Source: Cinnamomum chago (Eukaryota > Streptophyta > Magnoliopsida > Laurales > Lauraceae). Taken from it: a DNA stretch of 64,000 nt. Position 1 is the stretch's first letter. The number at the start of each line of letters is the position of its first letter. The notes under the pieces were generated by a model that was given only the letters and a program-made list of their open reading frames with translations, was not told the origin of the DNA and searched no databases. The stretch covers positions 66,469,501 to 66,533,500 of the forward strand of contig CP142452.1 in assembly GCA_038049695.1 (NCBI GenBank). Direction: 5' to 3'. Position numbers and translations under genes: made by a program. This document shows positions 45,812 to 57,193 of the stretch, piece after piece.

Positions 45812-46260
45812 AAGAGCAGGGAGTAGATGTCCAAGGAAGAAAGTCTGCAGCAGCATTATTCTTCCAAGCCATCTATGTCCTCTGGTTCATCTGTAATGAA
45901 GCAAAGCTCCGAAGCAAGCAACCTTCATTGATGATAGCTCAGTTGGTTATTTTGGACACAGTTTGAGGGTTTTATTCAGCTCAGTCTCAGGTAAGAGAAG
46001 TCCTTCTCACCCCATTTTGAAGTCTTTTGGGTGGACTAATTAGCTCTCCTTCTCTTCCCTCAGCAGCTAGGTTCCCATCTGCTCTGCTCCTCCTTACTGT
46101 TGGTTTGAGCTCTCCCTACCTTTGTTTTTTTCAGATTTTGACCCTCTTGTTTAAGGGATGGGCTTTCTTGTTGTATTTTTTGGGATGTATTCTTTTTTCT
46201 CCTTGTCTTGGGGCCTTTGGCCTTATTTTCTTCTTTTAATACAATTTACCAATTAACAAA

Positions 46261-47078
46261 AATAAAAAATAAAAAATGTAACGAAAATAGAAAGGAAAGG
46301 AACAGACCTGCTTTAGCTATTAAGGGCATTTTTTTATTAGAATTTTTATGACATTTGAGATACTAGAAATTTTGAGACAAGATGTGAAGGCTTATTCCCT
46401 GGCAATTGAAAAATCATGTTTCTTTGTTAAAATCCCAAATCTCTACCATTTGATAAGTCTAAAATGTCCTTCGTGATTTTTAGAATTCCGACATTCTTAG
46501 CATTTGTAGATCCTCCACCCAAGAGGAAGATTTATAAATTATTCATATATAAATTCTTTTGAATTCTAGAAAATTAATAGGGCCTAAAAGTGAAAAAAAG
46601 AATTAAATAAGTTGTGTTGTGCAATTCCACCAGTCATAGGAAGTGTACAAAGCATAAAAGTAAGAATAAATATTGCCACAAGCTCTAACTCTACTTGTTT
46701 GAAGTAAAGTCTCCTCGAAAAAAGAAACAAAAAGGGAGAAATCTAATTTTATTTAGGGACATTTTCCAAAAAAACTCCCCTTAAATAGGGTAACCACAAC
46801 TGTGGACCCCAGATTTTTATAATATTAGCCAACGACCTCCCTCCCAAAGACCTCCCTCCCAAAATCCATTTTTTGTTTCCCCTTTTGCCCTTGCTTAGTT
46901 GATATCAACAAAATCCCAATTATTCCAGGGATCCGCAAGCCCATCTTGGCCCAGACCGAGAGAAACAGATGAAGCAGAAGACCGACAGAAACAGATGAAG
47001 CAGAAGACCGACAGAAACAGAAGAAAAGCCAAGAAGAAGAAGAACGACCCGCACGCCCATCTTGGCCCACTTTTTTGG
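46261..47078. other. Spacer with short tandem repeats
   Basis: No gene recognised. 46960-47025 holds a 26-bp unit ('agaaacagatgaagcagaagaccg') twice plus a partial copy, and 'gcccatcttggccca' flanks it on both sides (46939, 47055). The resulting ORFs are low complexity. Confidence 0.5.
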
Positions 47079-47992
47079 GTATTATTTTGGGGACTTGTGA
47101 GGCTTGGATTGGGGCCATTGGGTGCCCCAAAAATTGATCATTTGGTGTGATTAAAAATCCAATGTTCCTTGGGTTTGGAATAAGTACCATAGGCATGGTT
47201 AGTTTACTTGGAACCTGAATTTGTGAAATACAACAAAATTGGGCTACAGGGAATAGGTATGAGCTAACCATCATTCCCGAGAGTTTTCAGGAGATACGAA
47301 CGAAATCATATCAAGTATATAGGGTGTGAATCCAAGGTCTTCACGATCAAATATCTTAACAGCACCAAGTAACTAATTCTCTCAGACATGGACATCTTAG
47401 ATGCACATCGTTACAAATGGTGTGGTATTGGCGTATCAAAGGCAACACGAACCCTAGGATGAACCTTTATAAGGGTTCCCTGACTAATTCATAGCTCGGT
47501 AGGACTGTTTAGCTTATTGCACACATTTTTGCGAGTACGGTGCTTGCACCACATATATTATTTTATTCTCACCGTTTCCACACTCGAGGACCACCCGACC
47601 TTTGCCTAACCGTTGATGGCTTGCGAATGTCATTCCTTGGGATTTGGACCATGTGACCTTTGCCTAACCATTGGTGGCTTGGCCCTACTCTTAGGCATTA
47701 TTTTGGGGACTTGTGAGGCTTGGATTTGGGCCATTGGGTGCCCCACAAATTGATTATTTGGTGTGATTAAAAACTCAATGCTCCTTGGGTTGGGAAAATG
47801 TATCTCAGGCATGGTTAGTTTACTTGTAATCCAAATTTGTGAAATACATCAAAATTTGGCTACGGGGATGAGGTACAAGCTAACCATCATTTTCGAGAGT
47901 TGTCCGGAGATACAAACGAAATCATATCAAGTATGTAGGGTGCGAATCCAAGGTCTTCACGGTCAAATATCTTAAGAGCACCAAGGAACTAA
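47079..47992 (+). repeat. Two ~300-bp direct repeats, 616 bp apart
   Basis: 47079-47375 and 47695-47992 align along their full length, from 'attattttggggacttgtgaggcttgg' to 'cttaa.agcaccaag.aacta'. The spacer (47376-47694) contains a second, smaller repeat ('gacctttgcctaacc.ttg.tggcttg', near 47598 and 47655). These are probably pieces of an old LTR element; no coding sequence is present. Confidence 0.8.
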
Positions 47993-48985
47993 CTATAACA
48001 CCCTGACCCGCTTTAATTTCGTTTTAGAGTTAATTAATTTAGATTAGTAGCTTAATGGATGTTTTGAATGTATTTGGGCTTGATTAGGTATAATTAGTTG
48101 GATTTGACCTTTTACTAGGTAGACTATGACCTTTTGGGAGTGTTTTTGGTTTATGTGTGGATTTAGATTTCTGTGGGTTTTGGATGAATTACATGAAGCA
48201 TGTCATAAATTCCAATTCTCATATTTCAAGACAAACCATTCGAACCCAAACTAACCCATTCCCATCCCATTTAAGCCCATTTCTTGCATAAAGGCTCGTT
48301 TTGAAAATTCTATAACTTAACTGGAGTTGCATGCAAAATCCAGGAAAAACTTTGATTTGAAAGTGGTCATCTCACACAACCACCGGCCTCTTTCTTCTTC
48401 ATTTTTCCAGCTGAAAGCTCTACATCTTCTCTACTTCTTTACATCTTCTTCTTCTTCTCTACTTCATCTCTACTAAATCTACAGCTTGCATGTGAGATCC
48501 CTCAACTCCATCTTCTTCAAGCACTCCTCGTATACCCATTTAATGGTGTGATTTTTTTAGAGAACTTCATCTCCTTCCTCATTTCAAGCAACCAACCAAG
48601 GAGACCTCTTGCATGTGAATACATCCATCTCCATTGCATATTCCTTCTTCTCTACAGCAAGGGTTTGAACTCCCAAGTCAAGAACAACTCTATTTTTCAC
48701 TTCTCAACACTTTTGGTAAGCTTTTTGATTCATGACTCATGTATCCTTGTTCAAATCCGAATTTGGAAGGCTATGTTGGTGTTGCATGTGGATTTCAATC
48801 CATTTCTCTTCATTTACCATTGCAGGATTTCATCTTCACCTTTTCATTTTGGGGGATTTTACTTTGGAGAGCTTGGACTAGCTAGGAGAGGTTGATTTGG
48901 TGCAGGGCTCAAATTTTAGACCCAAGGCAAGTGTAACATTTATAAATCTATGCATGCATCCTCATTTGATTCCATGAATATGTTC
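47993..48985 (+). other. Older LTR-like sequence, left of the solo LTR
   Basis: Starts near 'ctataacaccctgacccgc', which resembles the TGTTAGACCCCGACC start of the solo LTR, and continues with CT-rich leader-like text. It probably belongs to a related, older LTR into which the solo LTR at 48986 inserted. No gene was recognised. Confidence 0.35.
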
Positions 48986-49489
48986 TGTTAGACCCCGACC
49001 AGAGTGAACTCGATTAGTACTAATTAAGTCGTGTGTTAGTGCTAAGCTTGATTAGTGATTTTGGCTAAGTTGGGTTGTAATAGCTTTTGATATAGTTTTG
49101 GGGTATTTTGATTGCTTTGTGTTAGTAGGGCCCTTTGGGGGGGTTCCTTTTCATGACATTACATATGTTGGAGGATTTATCGGAGGTTTTTGCATTCATG
49201 ATGTTAATCCCGTTTTACTCGTTTTGATGATCCCTACAACTTTCATGTTGATCCCGTTTTCGTTTGAGATCCCGAAACCTGAATTCTTGGCCTTGAGGGC
49301 AAAACAGTCATTGCACACCAAATCTGTAACCAAAACTTGATATTCCCGAAACTCGCGAAACATATACTTTTTGGAAACTAGATATTTCGGCGATCATTTC
49401 TTTCTTCTTCGTCGAATTCATTAGAAGCCCCGAAAGACATGATTTCAGCCCAAAGAGTGTCTTTAGTAGTGGGACCCATTCCCATTTTC

Positions 49490-49497
49490 TATATAAG
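49490..49497 (+). promoter_or_regulatory. TATA box of the solo LTR
   Basis: TATATAAG about 504 bases from the LTR start, followed by a CT-rich leader. About 2.7 kb of LTR lies downstream of it. Confidence 0.55.
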
Positions 49498-50339
49498 GAG
49501 AACCCATCTTCTCATTCCCTCTTTCCAGCACAAAGGAACCTAGGGTTTGCTTTTGGCAACTTTTCTTCTTCTTCTTGCTTCTCCATCTCCAATCCACACT
49601 AATCTTGCACCAAATTAGAAATGGAGATCATCTTCTTCTTTCTCTTCACCATGGCTCTCTATTGATACCATTTGTGGAGAAAACCCTCCATTCCAAGACC
49701 TTCATTGAGCTTACTCTTGCCATTAGAGGACCTTAAAGGTAAGTAATCATTCCCTTCTTCTAGATTTGTATTCTTCTAGCCTTAGAGAAGCTTCATTTCC
49801 ATTATTGTAAGGTTTCCCTTCCTATTTCTTGTTTTGACCTATTTTAGGGTTTGTTTTGGGGATTTTTGTTATAGCTTGGATCTTTGGCTTGGAAGAGTTT
49901 AGGAGTTTGATTTCTTGATTTGAAGACACAAGGCAAGTGGATGTTTTGATTTTTATAAGCTTTCAATGATTTTTGGTACTTTTCACTCATGTCTATTTAT
50001 TACATTGGTTTGACATAAATATCCATAATAGAGCTTTGGTGGTGCATTTATGGTAGTGCATTTATGTCTTACAAGTGTATTGGTGAATGTCATTTAATCT
50101 ATTCTTGCTTATACCAAATGTACCCTATTGTGAAATGGTTTCTTTCTTTCTTTAATTGTATTGGATTTGATGTTGATGGAGGAGGTGATGGAATGAACCC
50201 ATATTGGAGTTGTGGAGAAGTGTAGATAGTTGCATTGGAGGAGCTTTTAGCTCAGTTTTATGGCAAGGATTAAGTGGATGTGAGGAGAATGGTTTTGAGG
50301 AGGAAAATGGCTCAAAGCTGAACACAGTGGGTGTTTCCC

Positions 50340-50760
50340 GCACCTGGCGGTCAGCCAGCGGTCACTTGGCGGCTAGCCGTCTGGTGACTGGCAGCTAACC
50401 GAACAATCGCGGCTACTTTTCCAGAGAGCAATATTTCCACCTGAAAACACGGTCAGCCTCACGGTTAGGCAGCGGCTAACCGCCGAACCCATCGGCGGCT
50501 AACCGCTAGCTAACCGAACAATCGCGGTTACTTTCCCAGAGAGCAACATTTTCCACCTGAAAATACGGTCAGCCTCACGGTCAGCTAGCGGTTAACCGCC
50601 GAACCCATTGCGGTTAACCGCTAGCCAACCGAACCATTTCGGTTACAATTCCAGTAACCTGTCTTTCTGTCAGGCCAACCGCGGTCAGCCGCGCGGTCAG
50701 CCAGCGGCTAACCGCCAAATCCAACGGCGGCTAACCGCCAGCTAACCGCCAGGTGACCGA
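50340..50760 (+). repeat. GC-rich 115-bp minisatellite with GGTTAACC-type palindromes
   Basis: The landmark 'c(t/c)aaccgaac(a/c)a' begins at 50395, 50510 and 50625, an exact 115-bp period. Each unit contains self-complementary words such as CGGTTAACCG or GCGGCTAACCGC. Outside this block the LTR is AT-rich, so base composition changes abruptly. Confidence 0.85.
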
Positions 50761-52206
50761 GATTTCCCAGGTTCCGGAGATTCATTAAGCAATATATGAG
50801 GCCATTCGAGAAAGAAACCATATCACGAGGATGTCATTCGAAGTTTTGAAAATTTAAAGTGTATAAGGAACCCGGAATATCCCCAAACACAAAGAGTACC
50901 AAATTATTATTAGATCGACATACGAGATCCCTATTCACTTCAAATAAATCTTGAACTCGATATTTTACCGGAAATGTCAATTGTTTATTGTACTTTATCG
51001 ACCCCGATATCTATACTACATGCCTCGTTTTCCCGAAAGTATTGAATTACACTTGAAACAGTTACTTGTCTTGGAGTGCATTGCACCGCATGAAATGACA
51101 GTGTGCCCTCGAGCACCCCCGTCTTGCCCGCTTATTTAATTGTACTTGATTTACTTGCACATGTTTCATTTGTATTTGACCCATTAGTCGGCACCACTAA
51201 GCTTGGATAACCTTGTTGGTCTGATCCACCGACTTGGAGATCCCCCTCTTGTCCCGCCAGCTGCAGTTTGGATCCCGCTACCCAGCCATTACCGTGGTCT
51301 TGTCCCGATGCCACAGATTGCTACTGTGGTCCCCGATGCTCGGCTCGCTACCGTGGTCATGTATAGTATTGTATATGTATATGTATTTATATGAGATCCA
51401 CTGTTTCTCCTCACCTCGAGTGACTGAGATCAGTGCCTAGTACTTGCTCTATCACCTTAGTGATAGAGGACTTAGCTTCGTGTGGTTGCCATCTTGTTTG
51501 TTTCCCGTTTCCTTGGTCACCTTACATGTTTTACATTGCATCATTGTATTTGAATAAATGTTTTACCTCGTTCATAGAGATTGTTATTCAAACAAGTTTA
51601 CATGTTTTGAAGGTAAATTCATGTATTTCATATTGTCATTGTATTTTCCTCCATTTGCCAAACCGTCGTGTTTGACCCACTCTTTGGTACTCAGGTCCCG
51701 TTGCCGGTTATCCCGAGGAGGAGCTTGAGGAGGCGGTAGTAGAATCGTAGCAGTTAGTTGAGTGGTGTGCTGATGACGTCATGTAGACGTTCTGTTGCTA
51801 TGAGAGACTTATCATTTTGGGGAAACTGTTAACCATTCTTTTGATTGGTATTTTGGTTATATTGGCCTTTGTTGGCCTCTATTTTTGGGGAAATGTAATT
51901 AAATGATATTTGTGTAAACTTTAACTTACTTTGGGTAACGTGCTATAGATCATTGCTCATTCTGATACAGTATCTTTATACTTGTGATATTGTTTATATG
52001 ACCAAGGATGACTTGACTATTTGATTGCTACACGCTTCCGCACTTAACAAAAATATTCATTTATGGTTGTGATATCCTCACCGCGGACACCTGTGGGAAA
52101 TTAAATAAATGTCTAGCATAAATCGGATGTGCTATCATGATCATGATCATCATCTTTATTCCTTAGTCCCGATCCCGGATTCCCGGTCCGGGGTCGCGAC
52201 ATGTTC

Positions 52207-53100
52207 CATCATGTTAGACTACCCATTTCTTAGCTCAATTTGATTTTTGGTTCAAATTTATGTAAATTATGGTTTGTATGGATTGATTTATTGGTGGTAA
52301 AAATGGTGATGTCTATTAGCATTTGGAGGCTCTTGGTGTAAGCTTTTATTCCATGGTTATAGATGAGAAGAATAGGGATGAGACATCAGGTGAAATAGAG
52401 CATTTTTGAGCTCAAAATCGCCTAAGAGTGCATAATTCTAGACTGCCCACTCAAGCGCAGGATTCCCCGCTCTAGTGCGCATGCACTGATTTAGATGGTG
52501 CCCGCTCGAGCACGTGATTCCCCACTCTAGCGCGCATGACCTCTGGTTGGTGTTCACTCGAGCGTACTTGATGTATGACAATTTTATGTCAACTTCCAAC
52601 GACCATATCTTTTTAACCGTACGTCCGTTTTTGGAGGTTAACATACTGTTGGAAAGCTCTTTAAGCGTCAAATCCAATGGTCCTTACATATATTTGATTT
52701 GAAATTTGAGAATAAAGTGGATATTGGATTTCTTATAAATCTTGGCAACTGGATGGTACTGCGAGCCAAGCGTTGAACCGTAGCATGTTAGATTGCTTTG
52801 GCCTGATAGTTGGACCTTAAGGATGGATACCTTGACCCTTTTATCATGATCAGTGGACTTGTCTATTATGTGGATGCGGTTTGACCAACCGTGCACCATA
52901 AGGGGCCTTGGGTTCTTCGAAATTGAGACCCGAACCAAATGTGATATACTAAGGGATTCGATGCCCAAATTAAGTAACTCCAAGGGTTCTTTTGTAGGCC
53001 ACTAACACCGGAATCCTTAGTACTGCACCGAGTTGGACGGTGAAGACCACGAGCGTTCCCAAAACCGTAGGATTGGCTTGTTTCATATCTTGATTCCGTC
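52207..53100 (+). other. Older LTR-like sequence, right of the solo LTR
   Basis: Contains the 'atctttttaaccgtacgtccgtttttgg...gttggaaagctcttt' passage common in plant LTRs (about 52608-52662), plus the repeat at 52444-52565. No gene motif was found; short ORFs are not convincing. Confidence 0.4.
52444..52565 (+). repeat. Short tandem array with GCTCGAGC-type motifs
   Basis: Units starting 'tgccc(a/g)ctc(a/g)agc' at 52444 and 52499, and a partial one at 52551 ('tgttcactcgagcg'), spaced 55 and 52 bp. Each has a CTCGAG-like core and 'tctag.gcgcatg'. Confidence 0.8.
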
Positions 53101-53161
53101 TTTTATGTGGCTTGATTTGCTTACTTGTCGATCGCACGCTTCCGCACACACGGTAGCAACA
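53101..53161 (+). mobile_element. Truncated 5' LTR of Copia 2
   Basis: Only about 60 bases ('gtggcttgattt' ... 'cacgcttccgcacaca..gcaaca') match the end of the 3' LTR (58155-58215). Further upstream no similarity to 57943-58150 was found. Confidence 0.7.
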
Positions 53162-53163
53162 AA

Positions 53164-53177
53164 TTGGTATCAAAGAC
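53164..53177 (+). other. Primer-binding site of Copia 2
   Basis: TTGGTATCAAAGAC, a mutated form of the tRNA-Met site TGGTATCAGAGC, two bases after the LTR end. Confidence 0.7.
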
Positions 53178-53899
53178 AGGTTGTGGTACACGATCGACGA
53201 CAAGATCAAGGTGGGCCATGACTGTTGATCGGAGAAAATCAAGAAGACTCTGTTTACAGGAACACGTTGCAAGAACCAAACGTTGCAGGATCCAAAGAAA
53301 AAAAGGTTCTTCTTTGACTACTGTGGGTACAAAAGACACCTCGTTTTGTCTTTAGTGTTATTAGAGGAGGAGGCAAAGATCATAGTATCAAACTCTGAAA
53401 GAAGACTTGAGTTGCAGAGTTGTTCCCAGGTGTTGCACGTCGAATCTAATTGTTTTGTGATTTGAAATAGCCGCCGCCCGTCGCCAGCTTTGCCGGAACT
53501 TGACCGGAGAAGGAGCACTATCGGCCACTGGCCATCACTGCCATCGTTGGCGGTGCTTCATTGTCATCGAGGAAGAGAGACGATAGAGTCTCCATTAGGT
53601 TCTGTTACAGAAACCAGTTAAAGAAGAATACCTGTTCAGGTCGGTTTCAGGTTCAGTTTACGGGTCGGTTCGACCTGGCCCACTTCGTAGGAGCCCAATT
53701 CAGTATTCAGCCAACAGCACTGACGTCACAGACACCCAGCAGTACAGTCAAACAACAAGTTTGACCAGATTGACGGTCAGAATTGTTTTGCAGCTTCCGG
53801 AGCCATCCGGACTCAGAATTGAGCTCCATTTCTTTTGTTGGAGTCGTATCGACGAGGTCTACGATTTGAACGGAGTGGATTGATTTTTTTTGGAAAAAA

Positions 53900-54654
53900 A
53901 TGGCAAGCTCATCATCGACAAAGACCACCATCTCGAATGCAAAATTTGAAGTTGAGAAGTTTGATGGTACCAATAACTTTGGTATGTGGCAATGTGAGGT
54001 TAGAGATGTTCTAAGCCAACAAGAGTTGGAAATTGCTCTGGAGGATAAACCCTCAGATATGAATGATAAGGAATGGCAGAAGATCAATCGTCAGGCATGT
54101 AACACCATTAGATTATGTCTCACGAAGGATAAAAAATACTCAGTGATGAGAGAAACTTCTGCGAAAGAGTTGTGGAAGAAATTAGAGGAAAAGTACATGA
54201 CCAAGAGCTTGGAGAATCGGATCTATTTGAAGAAGAAACTTTTCCACTTCGAGTATCGCCAAGGTATTTCTATGACGAACATCTCGATGATTTTAATAAA
54301 ATTATTGCTGATTTAATGAACATTGATGTGAAAATTGATGATGAGGATAAGGCATTACTTCTGAATTCGCTTCCCGATAGTTATGATCATTTTACTCACA
54401 CTTTGATCAGCAGGAAGAATGAGGTTAAATATGATGTTGTGTCTGCTGCTTTGATGAATAATGAATATCGGAAAAAGGACAAATAGGCCCACAAGGATTC
54501 ATCGTTTGATGCATTAACAGTAAGAGGCATATCAGATGATAGGAAATCTGGTAGAAAATCTCGTTCTAAGTCGAGAGGAAAATCAAAACCACCTGCAAAA
54601 GATGAATGTGCCTTTTGTCACAAAAAAGGGCATTGGAAGAAGGATTGTCCAAAA
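53900..54654 (+). pseudogene. gag: Copia 2 gag with CCHC zinc knuckle, frameshift and stop
   Basis: The ATG at 53900 (MASSSSTKTTISNAKFEVEK) opens a Copia gag: FEVEKFDGTNNFGMWQ near residues 18-33, then WKKLEEKYMTKSLENRIYLK. A frame change near 54270 leads to IDDEDKALLLNSLPDSYDHF. TAG at 54484 interrupts the frame, after which the RNA-binding knuckle CAFCHKKGHWKKDCP (54607-54651) is intact. Gag packages element RNA. Confidence 0.8.
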
Positions 54655-55593
54655 TTGAGAAATAAGGACAAAGATGAATCTGTTGCAAACATTGGACACA
54701 ATGGGGATGATGATTCCGAATTTAGTTTGACTGTTTCTTCATTGGTATGCCATTATGACGAGTGGATTTTAGACTCAGGTTGTACCTATCATTTGTGTCC
54801 CAACAGGGAATGGTTTTCCAGCTTTCAAGAGTTGGATGGTGGAACAGTTTTGATGGGCAATGATAGTGCTTGCAAAACAAAAGGAATAGGAAACATTCAT
54901 TTGAAAATGCATGATGGAGCAGTTATAGTTTTGACAGATGTTTGGTATGTACTGGACTTGAAAAAGAATCTCATTTCATTAGGTGTTTTAGACTCCAAAG
55001 ACTTCAAGATTACCGTAGAAGGTGGAGTTCTAAAAGTTGTTTATGGTGCACTTGTGTTGATGAAGGGTGTCCGAAGAGGTAATTTGTATTTCTTACAAGG
55101 GAGTACAGTTGTAGGTGGAGCAGCAACACTATCTGATAGCTCGAATGAGACTGTTATAGACACTACCAGATTATGGCACATGCGTCTAGGGCATGCTGGG
55201 GAGAGATCATTGCAGGGTTTGGTAAAGCAAGGCTTGTTGAAAGGTGCAAAGACTTGCAAGTTGGGATTTTGTGAACATTGTGTTTTTGGCAAGCAGACAA
55301 AAGTGAAGTTTGGTACCGCGATCCATTACACTCAAGGCACACTAGACTATGTTCATTCGGATGTATGGGGTCCTACCAAGGTGGCATCTTTGGGAGGTAT
55401 GCACTACTTTGTTACATTCGTTGATGACTTCTCTAGAAGAGTATGGGTGTACACCATGAAGCACAAGGATGAAGTCTTGAATGTGTTCTTGAAGTGGAAG
55501 AAAATGATTGAAACACTGACTAGCAGAAAGATCAAAAGGCTCAGGTCAGATAACGGTGGAGAGTACAAGTCCGATCTGTTCTTGCCAGGATGA
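54655..55593 (+). CDS. Copia 2 protease and N-terminal integrase (fragment)
   Basis: The open frame is 312 codons, continuing in frame from the zinc knuckle. The protease motif WILDSGCTYHLCP is near residue 38. The GAG-pre-integrase zinc region has HMRLGHAGERSLQGL..CEHCVFGKQ. In the integrase core, the first Asp is in YVHSDVWGP and the second in RSDNGGEYKS at the end. The frame ends at TGA 55591 by a frameshift just after the second Asp. The true polyprotein start is upstream in gag. Confidence 0.8.
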   Translation: MRNKDKDESVANIGHNGDDDSEFSLTVSSLVCHYDEWILDSGCTYHLCPNREWFSSFQELDGGTVLMGNDSACKTKGIGNIHLKMHDGAVIVLTDVWYVLDLKKNLISLGVLDSKDFKITVEGGVLKVVYGALVLMKGVRRGNLYFLQGSTVVGGAATLSDSSNETVIDTTRLWHMRLGHAGERSLQGLVKQGLLKGAKTCKLGFCEHCVFGKQTKVKFGTAIHYTQGTLDYVHSDVWGPTKVASLGGMHYFVTFVDDFSRRVWVYTMKHKDEVLNVFLKWKKMIETLTSRKIKRLRSDNGGEYKSDLFLPG

Positions 55594-56746
55594 GGGGATC
55601 GTGAGGCACTTCACAGTTAGCGGGACTCCACAACAAAATGGGGTGGTAGAACGCATGAACCGCACTATATTAGAGAAAGTTCGGTGTATGTTGTCTAATT
55701 TAGGATTAGGCAAAGCGTTTTGGGGTGAGGCAGTTGCTTATGCATGTCATCTCATCAACAGGTTACCTTCTGCTGCGATTAAGGGAAAAACACCCATTGA
55801 GGTATGGTCTGGAAAACCCGCTACTGATTATGATAAATTGCATATATTTGGTTGTCCTGCTTATTACCATGTCACAGAGAGTAAGTTGGATCCAGGGGCC
55901 AAGAAAGCTATATTCTTGGGTTTCAGCAGTGGTGTGAAAGGATACCGGCTATGGTGTTCCAATTCAAAGAAACTTGTTCTGCGCAGGGATGTGACTTTTG
56001 ATGAAGCTGCTATGTGTAAACAGAACAAGCAAAATGGCTCTCAGGAGGAGAGCAAGGCCAATGGTAAATCGAAGCAGGTGGAGTTTGATGTCATCCAAAT
56101 TACGCCAGAGGATGATGATACAGATGAGGAGGAGACTCCAGCCCAAGAGCCTCTACAAGAGCAAGCAGATTCTATTGCAACTAGTAAACCAAAAAGGAAT
56201 ATTCGAAAACCTCAACAGTTCACTGACATGGTGGCATATGCACTTCCAATGGTTGAAGAATGTGTTCCTACTACCTACAAAAAAGCAAAGAGACATTCAG
56301 AAAGTGTAGAGTGGCAGAATGCAATGGATGAGGAAATGAAATCTCTTCATAAGAATGACACTTGGGAGCTCGTACAGTTACCTACGGGGAAGAAAGCAAT
56401 TGGATGCAAATGGGTCTACACCATGAAGGAAGGATCTCCAGGAAAGGACAGTGTCAGGTACAAGGCTAGATTGGTGGCTAAAGGCTACGCACAGAAGGAA
56501 GGCATTGACTACAATAAGGTATTCTTTCCCGTTGTGAAGCATTCTTCTATTCGTATTTTGTTAGGCTTGGTTGTACAGTTTGATCTTGAGTTAGTGCAAC
56601 TCGATGTTAAAACTGCATTTTTGCATGGTGACTTGAATGAGGAGATCTACATGACCCAACCAGATGGGTATAAGGTTGCCAGTAAAGAACATTTGGCTTG
56701 CAAACCGAAAAAATCGTTGTATGGTTTGAAACAATCTTCGAGATAG
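55556..56746 (+). CDS. Copia 2 integrase C-terminal part and RT N-terminus (fragment)
   Basis: The frame resumes at about 55590 with EGIVRHFTVSGTPQQNGVVERMNRT, containing the third catalytic residue Glu. A spacer rich in acidic residues follows, and then RT: DTWELVQLPTGKKAIGCKWVY, RYKARLVAKGYAQKEGIDYN and QLDVKTAFLHGDLNEEIYM. It ends in SLYGLKQSSR then TAG (56744-56746), where the family has a Gln codon. The stop probably arose by C to T in CAG. Confidence 0.82.
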   Translation: MESTSPICSCQDEGIVRHFTVSGTPQQNGVVERMNRTILEKVRCMLSNLGLGKAFWGEAVAYACHLINRLPSAAIKGKTPIEVWSGKPATDYDKLHIFGCPAYYHVTESKLDPGAKKAIFLGFSSGVKGYRLWCSNSKKLVLRRDVTFDEAAMCKQNKQNGSQEESKANGKSKQVEFDVIQITPEDDDTDEEETPAQEPLQEQADSIATSKPKRNIRKPQQFTDMVAYALPMVEECVPTTYKKAKRHSESVEWQNAMDEEMKSLHKNDTWELVQLPTGKKAIGCKWVYTMKEGSPGKDSVRYKARLVAKGYAQKEGIDYNKVFFPVVKHSSIRILLGLVVQFDLELVQLDVKTAFLHGDLNEEIYMTQPDGYKVASKEHLACKPKKSLYGLKQSSR

Positions 56747-57193
56747 TGGTACAAACGATTTGACAAGTTTATGATTGGGCATAAGTACACACGACGTTCG
56801 TTTGATCATTGTGTCTATTATCGCGAACTATGGAATGGAACCTTCATTTATTTGCTCTTATATGTCGATGATATGCTTATAGCTTCTAAGAGCAAGGTGG
56901 AGATTGAAAAATTGAAGACTCAAATGAGTATTGAATTTGAAATGAAGGATCTAGGGGAAGCCAAGAAGATACTTGGTATGGAAATTCAGAGAGACATGGT
57001 GCAAGGTAAGGTTTGTCTGTCGCAAAAACAGTATTTGAAGAAGATACTACAGTGTTTTGGTATGGATGCAAAAACAAAACCTGTAAGTACACCCCTTGCC
57101 TCTCACTTCAAGCTTAGTGCTACTATGTCTCCTGGCACAGATGATGAGCGTCAGTACATGGCTCAGGTTCCTTATCAGAGTGGCTGTTGGTAG
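56747..57193 (+). pseudogene. Copia 2 RT catalytic part
   Basis: Directly after the stop the same frame continues WYKRFDKFMIGHKYTRRSFD, then the catalytic box LLLYVDDMLIASK and FEMKDLGEAKKILGMEI. YVDD is intact. A frame change near 57180 moves into the RNase H section. Confidence 0.8.

Larger units (their letters stand above)
43450..46260 (+). mobile_element. LINE 2: 3' part of an L1 element, same family as 15026-18318
   Basis: Begins inside ORF2 at RTCWKYMSGSE (about 43452). It continues CVPKIEGGLGLRRMKEFNEACLMKLG..SLWASWFRGRYFRHSPIWFSGNPKAGSCI, a close match to the LINE 1 segment at 16195-16803. The frame breaks near 43803. A zf-RVT passage (CYSCHCNSETDLHIFFSCH) lies at about 44210-44270, and KSAAAIFLHTIYILWFLRNEAKH at about 44380-44455. 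The 3' end is 'aatacaatttaccaattaac' followed by an A-rich tail (46257-46275). Confidence 0.85.
48986..52201 (+). mobile_element. Solo LTR, 3.2 kb, with target duplication TGTTC
   Basis: Starts TGTTAGACCCCGACC at 48986 and ends GGGGTCGCGACA at 52201. The 5-bp direct repeat TGTTC occurs at 48981-48985 and 52202-52206. There is no internal retroelement coding region, so this is a solo LTR left by recombination. A TATA box lies at 49490. The 3' kilobase matches 1-1080. ORFs within (for example 49098-49340, 51234-51440) show no family motif. Confidence 0.85.

Noticed and set aside
45205..45966. Cys/Leu-rich ORFs on both strands
   Set aside because: They follow the direct repeats in the LINE 2 3' region and have no homology that I can name.
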